DNA of 24,876 nucleotides from Treponema sp. UBA1793 (lineage in GTDB: Bacteria > Spirochaetota > Spirochaetia > Treponematales > Treponemataceae), in the NCBI GenBank assembly GCA_002314445.1, contig DCFX01000053.1:20001-44876 (forward strand). The letters are read 5' to 3'. Below are positions 21,027 through 24,876 of the stretch, one piece after another. The translations under genes were made by a program, and so were the position numbers. Positions within the stretch are counted from its first letter, which is position 1; each line of letters starts with the position of its first letter. Under the pieces are notes generated by a model that saw nothing but the letters and a program-made list of their open reading frames with translations, made no database searches and had not been told where the DNA came from.

Positions 21027-22861
21027 TGAAGAATCTTTTTGCTGAATTAAAAGTAAACTATAAATCGCTGCCGCTTAAAAAGAAGCTTTTTTATTCGTAT
21101 TCCGTTCCGATTGTATGCATCTGCATGATACTCTGCATGGGATTTTATCCTTTTTTTTCTTTGTATTACAAACGACAGTTCCGCCATATCCAGACACAGT
21201 CGTGCGTACAGGCAGTGAATTTTATTTCACAGTATATCAGCAATATGTATTATATTTCGAGCCTGATAGAGAATAACGCGGCCGTTACGGCCGTTATCTC
21301 AGGAAAGGGACTGTCTGACGGCCGGGCCCTTGACGAACAGTACCGGGAATTCTGGAAGCTGAATACCGAACTGCAGAAAATATCGGTTACCAATTCTATT
21401 TACCGTATCGGTATTTATATGCCCGACGATCTTGTTTACGCAAATAATTATTATTATTTTTATCCGGAATCGACACTGGAAGAACGTCCCGATTTTGAGG
21501 ATATAAAACGGAAACTCAATGCAGGAAACAAACTATTCGTTTCCCTGTCCGAAATTTTTTCTTACAGTCCCGTAATCAGTATGGATGAACATATCGCCCT
21601 GCTCGGAACGATACAAACTGCCGACACAGGCAGGCCGCGAAAGCCGCTTATAACAAAAGTTGAAATTTCCGTTTCAGAATTTGAAAAAATTCTGCAGAAG
21701 GTGAATACCACGAGCAGGGGAATAGTCTATCTTCTCGACAGTGAAGGCCGCTTTATTGCGGCGTCCGATCAGGCCGTATATGGGAAAATGCAGAAAAGCG
21801 GGGGCCTCCCGACTGCAAAAGAGGGGTTGTGGACTGTGCAGAATTTTTCCGAAAGCGGTAAGCATTATATGCTTTCCTACGACATACCGAAATACGGATG
21901 GAAGATGTTCTGCCTCATCCCCGTTTCAGAGTACCGCAAACAGAGCAGCGTCATTATACTTCTGATTCTGCTTGTCCTGGTTCTTCTGTCCGGAGCAGTA
22001 CTTGCCGTTTCCTATGCCCTTTCCTCTTTTTATACGAAGCGGCTTACGGCGCTCGGCAGGAATATGAGCGAACTTGGAAGCGGAAAGTTCAAGACACTTG
22101 ATTTTTCCGCTTCTCCTCAATCCGGCGACGAAATAGACGGAATATACCGGAACTTCAATTACATGGCAGAAGAACTGCAGCGGCTTATGGAAGAACATTT
22201 CCGGCAGGGAAAGAGCGTTGTTACAGCGGAGCTGCGGGCACTTCAGTCGCAGATTAATCCGCACTTTCTGTACAACACGCTTGATTTGATTAACTGGGAA
22301 GCAATGAAATATAAAGCGGGAAATATTTCAGAAATAGCCCAGAATCTGGGGCAGTTTTACCGTATCAGCCTGAATCACGGGAAAGCAGCAATTCTCATAA
22401 GAAAGGAACTGAAACACGTCGAGTCATACGTAAATATAGAAAATGCACATTTTGACGGTGCCGTCCATCTTGAAATTATCGTTCCCGAAGAAATACAGGC
22501 GTACGCCTGCCTTGGCATAATACTCCAGCCGTTTGTAGAAAATTCCATTGTACACGGTATTGCCGAACATCCCGCAATAAAGGAGTGCTCCATCTGCATA
22601 AGTGCGGAATTTGACGGGAACGATATTGTTTTTGACATACGCGACAACGGTCCGGGAATAAGCAGTGAGAGACGGCAGCAGATACTCGACAATACGTTCA
22701 GCAGCAGCGGATACGGCGTTCAGAATATCAATTCCCGTCTCAAACTCTGCTATGGAGATTCGTACGGTGTTTCTTTTGACAGTACTCCGGGGAAGGGGAC
22801 TATTGTTCATGTCAGAATACCCGCACTCACGCTGGAACAGCTTGAAGAACGGCTTCAGTAG
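21023..22861 (+). CDS. YesM-type sensor histidine kinase
   Basis: 612 residues. Transmembrane helices near 25-47 and 308-332 bracket an extracytoplasmic sensor of the dCache type, of about 260 residues. A HAMP-like segment follows (about 335-390), then the His_kinase domain with LQSQINPHFLYNTLD, phospho-acceptor His414, and the ATPase domain with N-box FVENSIVHG (504-512), DNGPG (541-545) and GYGVQNI (563-569). This is the standard YesM/LytS-like layout. The sensor part probably detects an extracellular or periplasmic saccharide, directly or through the binding protein encoded downstream. It overlaps the response regulator by 4 bp. Confidence 0.94.
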   Translation: MMKNLFAELKVNYKSLPLKKKLFYSYSVPIVCICMILCMGFYPFFSLYYKRQFRHIQTQSCVQAVNFISQYISNMYYISSLIENNAAVTAVISGKGLSDGRALDEQYREFWKLNTELQKISVTNSIYRIGIYMPDDLVYANNYYYFYPESTLEERPDFEDIKRKLNAGNKLFVSLSEIFSYSPVISMDEHIALLGTIQTADTGRPRKPLITKVEISVSEFEKILQKVNTTSRGIVYLLDSEGRFIAASDQAVYGKMQKSGGLPTAKEGLWTVQNFSESGKHYMLSYDIPKYGWKMFCLIPVSEYRKQSSVIILLILLVLVLLSGAVLAVSYALSSFYTKRLTALGRNMSELGSGKFKTLDFSASPQSGDEIDGIYRNFNYMAEELQRLMEEHFRQGKSVVTAELRALQSQINPHFLYNTLDLINWEAMKYKAGNISEIAQNLGQFYRISLNHGKAAILIRKELKHVESYVNIENAHFDGAVHLEIIVPEEIQAYACLGIILQPFVENSIVHGIAEHPAIKECSICISAEFDGNDIVFDIRDNGPGISSERRQQILDNTFSSSGYGVQNINSRLKLCYGDSYGVSFDSTPGKGTIVHVRIPALTLEQLEERLQ

Positions 22862-22914
22862 CGGATTTGCCGCAGTAATACTAAAAAAGTCCTCTTTTTC
22901 GTAGAATTTTTATC

Positions 22915-22943
22915 TTTCCAGCACAGACTTTCTCCCTGATACT
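22915..22943 (+). promoter_or_regulatory. Possible promoter of the sugar ABC transporter operon
   Basis: TTTCCA (22915-22920) and GATACT (22938-22943) are 17 bp apart in the 105-bp gap after the kinase gene. Both elements are weak, consistent with activation by the YesN-type regulator. An AT-rich AAAAAG/CTTTTT hairpin at about 22884-22899 precedes it. Low certainty. Confidence 0.3.
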
Positions 22944-22966
22944 TAGTGTATAAAGGAGGTTTGGCT

Positions 22967-23893
22967 GTGGAACGATATTTAAAACCTGTAAATTACCGCC
23001 GCAGAAAATATGCAGCACTGCTTTCAATGGCTGCTCCTGCCATTGTTCTTGCAGTTGCGTTTGCCTATTTTCCTATGTCAGGGCTGGTTCTCGCATTTAA
23101 AAATTACCGTTTTGACCGGGGTGTTTTCGGCAGTGCATGGAACGGTTTTGAAAATTTCAGATATCTTTTTCAATCCGGCACTGGCTGGTTAATTACCCGT
23201 AATACGGTTCTGTACAATCTGCTTAATCTGTTTACGTCGCAGGCTCTTGCAATTCTTATTGCAATTTTCATTACGGAAATCAACAACATGATTTTCAGAA
23301 AGGTATCGCAGTCGGTTATCTTTCTGCCGTACTTCATTTCGTGGGTCATTGTCGGAACGTTCGTTTACAACATTTTCAATTACGAAACAGGTGCGCTCAA
23401 CACGATGCTCAAATCTATGAACCTGTCTCCTGTAAACGTGTACAGCAAACCGGGGGCATGGCCGTGGATAATCTGCTTTTTTAATGCGTGGAAATGGGCC
23501 GGCTACAATTCTGTTATTTATATTGCCGCCATTACAGGCATTGACTCAGAGCCGTATGAAGCAGCCGAAATAGACGGCGCGACTATCTCACAGCGCATCT
23601 GGTACATTACCATGCCGGGAATCCTTCCGACAGTCATCACTATGCTTCTTCTGCAGGTGGGGCGCATTCTCCGCGGCGATTTTGAAATGTTCTACCAGAT
23701 TGTCGGAAATAACGGACAGCTGTTCAACGCAACGGATGTCATCGACACATACGTATTCAGGTCTCTGCTCCAGAATTCAAATCTCGGAATGACAGCTGCC
23801 GCATCGCTGTACCAGTCGGTACTTTGTTTCGCCATCATTATGGTTGTAAATGCAGTCGTAAAACGCATCGACTCTGATTATGCATTATTTTAG
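22967..23893 (+). CDS. Carbohydrate ABC transporter permease, LplB family
   Basis: A 308-residue inner-membrane permease with six hydrophobic segments. The N-terminus has APAIVLAVAFAYFPMSGLVLAFKNY, the usual opening of LplB/YteP permeases, and the ATPase-contact loop reads EAAEIDGATISQRIWYITMPGILPTV. It starts at GTG 22967, with AAAGGAGG seven to eight bases upstream; an in-frame GTG at 22946 precedes that ribosome site and is rejected. It is followed after 14 bp by the partner permease. No ATPase gene is in the window. CUT1 importers of this type commonly share an MsmX/UgpC-like ATPase encoded elsewhere, which is a reasonable inference here. Confidence 0.94.
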   Translation: MERYLKPVNYRRRKYAALLSMAAPAIVLAVAFAYFPMSGLVLAFKNYRFDRGVFGSAWNGFENFRYLFQSGTGWLITRNTVLYNLLNLFTSQALAILIAIFITEINNMIFRKVSQSVIFLPYFISWVIVGTFVYNIFNYETGALNTMLKSMNLSPVNVYSKPGAWPWIICFFNAWKWAGYNSVIYIAAITGIDSEPYEAAEIDGATISQRIWYITMPGILPTVITMLLLQVGRILRGDFEMFYQIVGNNGQLFNATDVIDTYVFRSLLQNSNLGMTAAASLYQSVLCFAIIMVVNAVVKRIDSDYALF

Positions 23894-23907
23894 AGAGGAG
23901 CAGCACG

Positions 23908-24810
23908 ATGAATAATTCCATTTCGGTAAAAGTAAAAGACCGTTCAAGTTTTCTGTTTTACTTCGTTTGTTATCTTTTTGTAGTGATTGTTGCTGTCATT
24001 TCTCTTATCCCGTTCCTCATGCTCATTTCCGGTTCGTTTACATCCGAACATGCGATACGGTTCAGCGGATACAGTCTTATACCGAAGGAATGGTCGTTAT
24101 CTGCATACGAACTGATTTTCAAAACACCTATGACGGTCATTCATGCCTACGGTGTTTCCATTCTCATTACTGTCGCCGGGACTGCAATAGGTCTTTTTGT
24201 CACGACAATGGCCGCATACGTCATCAGCAGAAAAGATTTCAAATACAGAAATGTACTTTCGTTTTTCTTCTATTTTACTACACTGTTCAACGGCGGTATG
24301 CTTTCGACATACATTTTTTATATCCGCTATTACCATTTGAAGGACAGCCTCTGGGCGCTGATTATTCCGGGGCTGTTCAACGTGTTTTATCTGCTTATCA
24401 TGAGAAGTTTCGTCTCCTCCGTGCCGTCGGCACTTATCGAGTCCGCGGAAATAGACGGAGCGGGTGAATACCGTACATTCTTTCAGATTATTCTGCCGCT
24501 GCTGCAATCCGGGCTCGCGACAATCGGGCTGTTTATAGCACTCGGTTACTGGAATGACTGGTATAATGCAATGCTCTATATTAATTCAACAGATAAATAT
24601 CCGCTTCAGTATATGCTTTACACGCTCATGCAGAAGACGGAAGCAATGTCGCGCATCGCAAGTTCGGCAGGCATTCCCGTCATGGACATGCCGACGCAGA
24701 GCCTCAAAATGGCAATGGCTGTCGTTGCAACAGGTCCTATCGTTCTCGTATATCCGTTTGTTCAAAAATACTTTGTAAAGGGTATCACAATCGGTTCCGT
24801 AAAGGGATAA
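23908..24810 (+). CDS. Carbohydrate ABC transporter permease, YtcP/LplC family
   Basis: A 300-residue permease with six hydrophobic segments. It shows ISLIPFLMLISGSFTSEHAI near the N-terminus, the contact loop ESAEIDGAGEYRTFFQIILPL, GYWNDWYNAMLYI after it, and the C-terminal QKYFVKGITIGSVKG typical of this CUT1 group. The ribosome site GAGAGGAG lies upstream of ATG 23908. It forms the heterodimeric channel with the preceding permease. Members of the group import di- to oligosaccharides such as rhamnogalacturonan or xylo-oligosaccharide fragments. Confidence 0.94.
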   Translation: MNNSISVKVKDRSSFLFYFVCYLFVVIVAVISLIPFLMLISGSFTSEHAIRFSGYSLIPKEWSLSAYELIFKTPMTVIHAYGVSILITVAGTAIGLFVTTMAAYVISRKDFKYRNVLSFFFYFTTLFNGGMLSTYIFYIRYYHLKDSLWALIIPGLFNVFYLLIMRSFVSSVPSALIESAEIDGAGEYRTFFQIILPLLQSGLATIGLFIALGYWNDWYNAMLYINSTDKYPLQYMLYTLMQKTEAMSRIASSAGIPVMDMPTQSLKMAMAVVATGPIVLVYPFVQKYFVKGITIGSVKG

Positions 24811-24840
24811 GGAAAACCATAATTCAGGAGGAAATAACTA

Positions 24841-24876
24841 TGGTAAAGAGTAAGATGAAAATTTTACCGGCAGTCT
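24841..24876 (+). CDS. Start of probable extracellular solute-binding protein (partial)
   Basis: Only twelve codons are present (MVKSKMKILPAV), cut by the window end. AGGAGG lies seven bases before the ATG. The basic then hydrophobic start fits a signal peptide. Binding-protein genes normally follow the two permeases in this type of operon, so the call rests on context. Confidence 0.6.

Noticed and set aside
1..24876. CRISPR array, tRNA/rRNA genes, prophage or transposase genes
   Set aside because: I saw no regularly spaced repeats, no tRNA-like segments and no recombinase or transposase motifs; nearly all sequence is accounted for by metabolic and regulatory genes.

Overview
The window looks like a chromosomal segment of an anaerobic, gut-type spirochaete, most likely a Treponema relative. 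The support is indirect. The molybdate-binding protein has the 'LFA-GG' signal-peptide end typical of spirochaete binding proteins. A nitrogen-fixation flavoured block sits next to a carbohydrate locus with a YesN/YesM two-component system, a layout known from diazotrophic termite-gut and rumen treponemes and also from clostridia. No rRNA, tRNA, CRISPR array, insertion sequence or phage gene was recognised. Coding density is high: no gap between genes exceeds about 140 bp.

Region 1 (1-5080) reads as the edge of a nif region. It holds a thioredoxin-like [2Fe-2S] ferredoxin, a convergent modA-modB-modC molybdate importer on the minus strand, and, divergent from it, a small HEPN-like protein overlapping a NifV/LeuA-type acyltransferase that probably makes homocitrate. 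These would supply molybdenum, homocitrate and perhaps electrons for a molybdenum nitrogenase whose structural genes would lie to the left, outside the window.

Region 2 (5085-9684) holds a LysR regulator divergent from two overlapping ABC exporter half-transporters. The two halves have complementary degenerate ATPase sites, so they should form a heterodimer. A textbook LysR box is centred about 65 bp upstream of the predicted exporter start site. A strong intrinsic terminator follows the pair.

Region 3 (9720-12683) is a compact cassette of an ornithine-cyclodeaminase/mu-crystallin-family enzyme, a P-II signalling protein whose T-loop lacks the usual uridylylated tyrosine, and an APC amino-acid permease. 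I consider it the best candidate here for a little-described system: a P-II protein that may control an amino-acid permease instead of an AmtB ammonium channel.

Region 4 (12670-24876) is carbohydrate-related. It has an AraC regulator; a minus-strand operon GH5, GH42, GH43, all without signal peptides and hence cytoplasmic; and a divergent plus-strand series of AraC regulator, YesN-type response regulator, YesM-type histidine kinase, two LplB/YtcP-type sugar permeases, and the first codons of a likely solute-binding protein cut by the window end. Oligosaccharides would be imported by the ABC system and cut inside the cell. The divergent control region carries 20-bp-period repeats, a pair of GC-rich palindromes separates GH42 from GH43, and a run of ten G lies immediately upstream of the response regulator.
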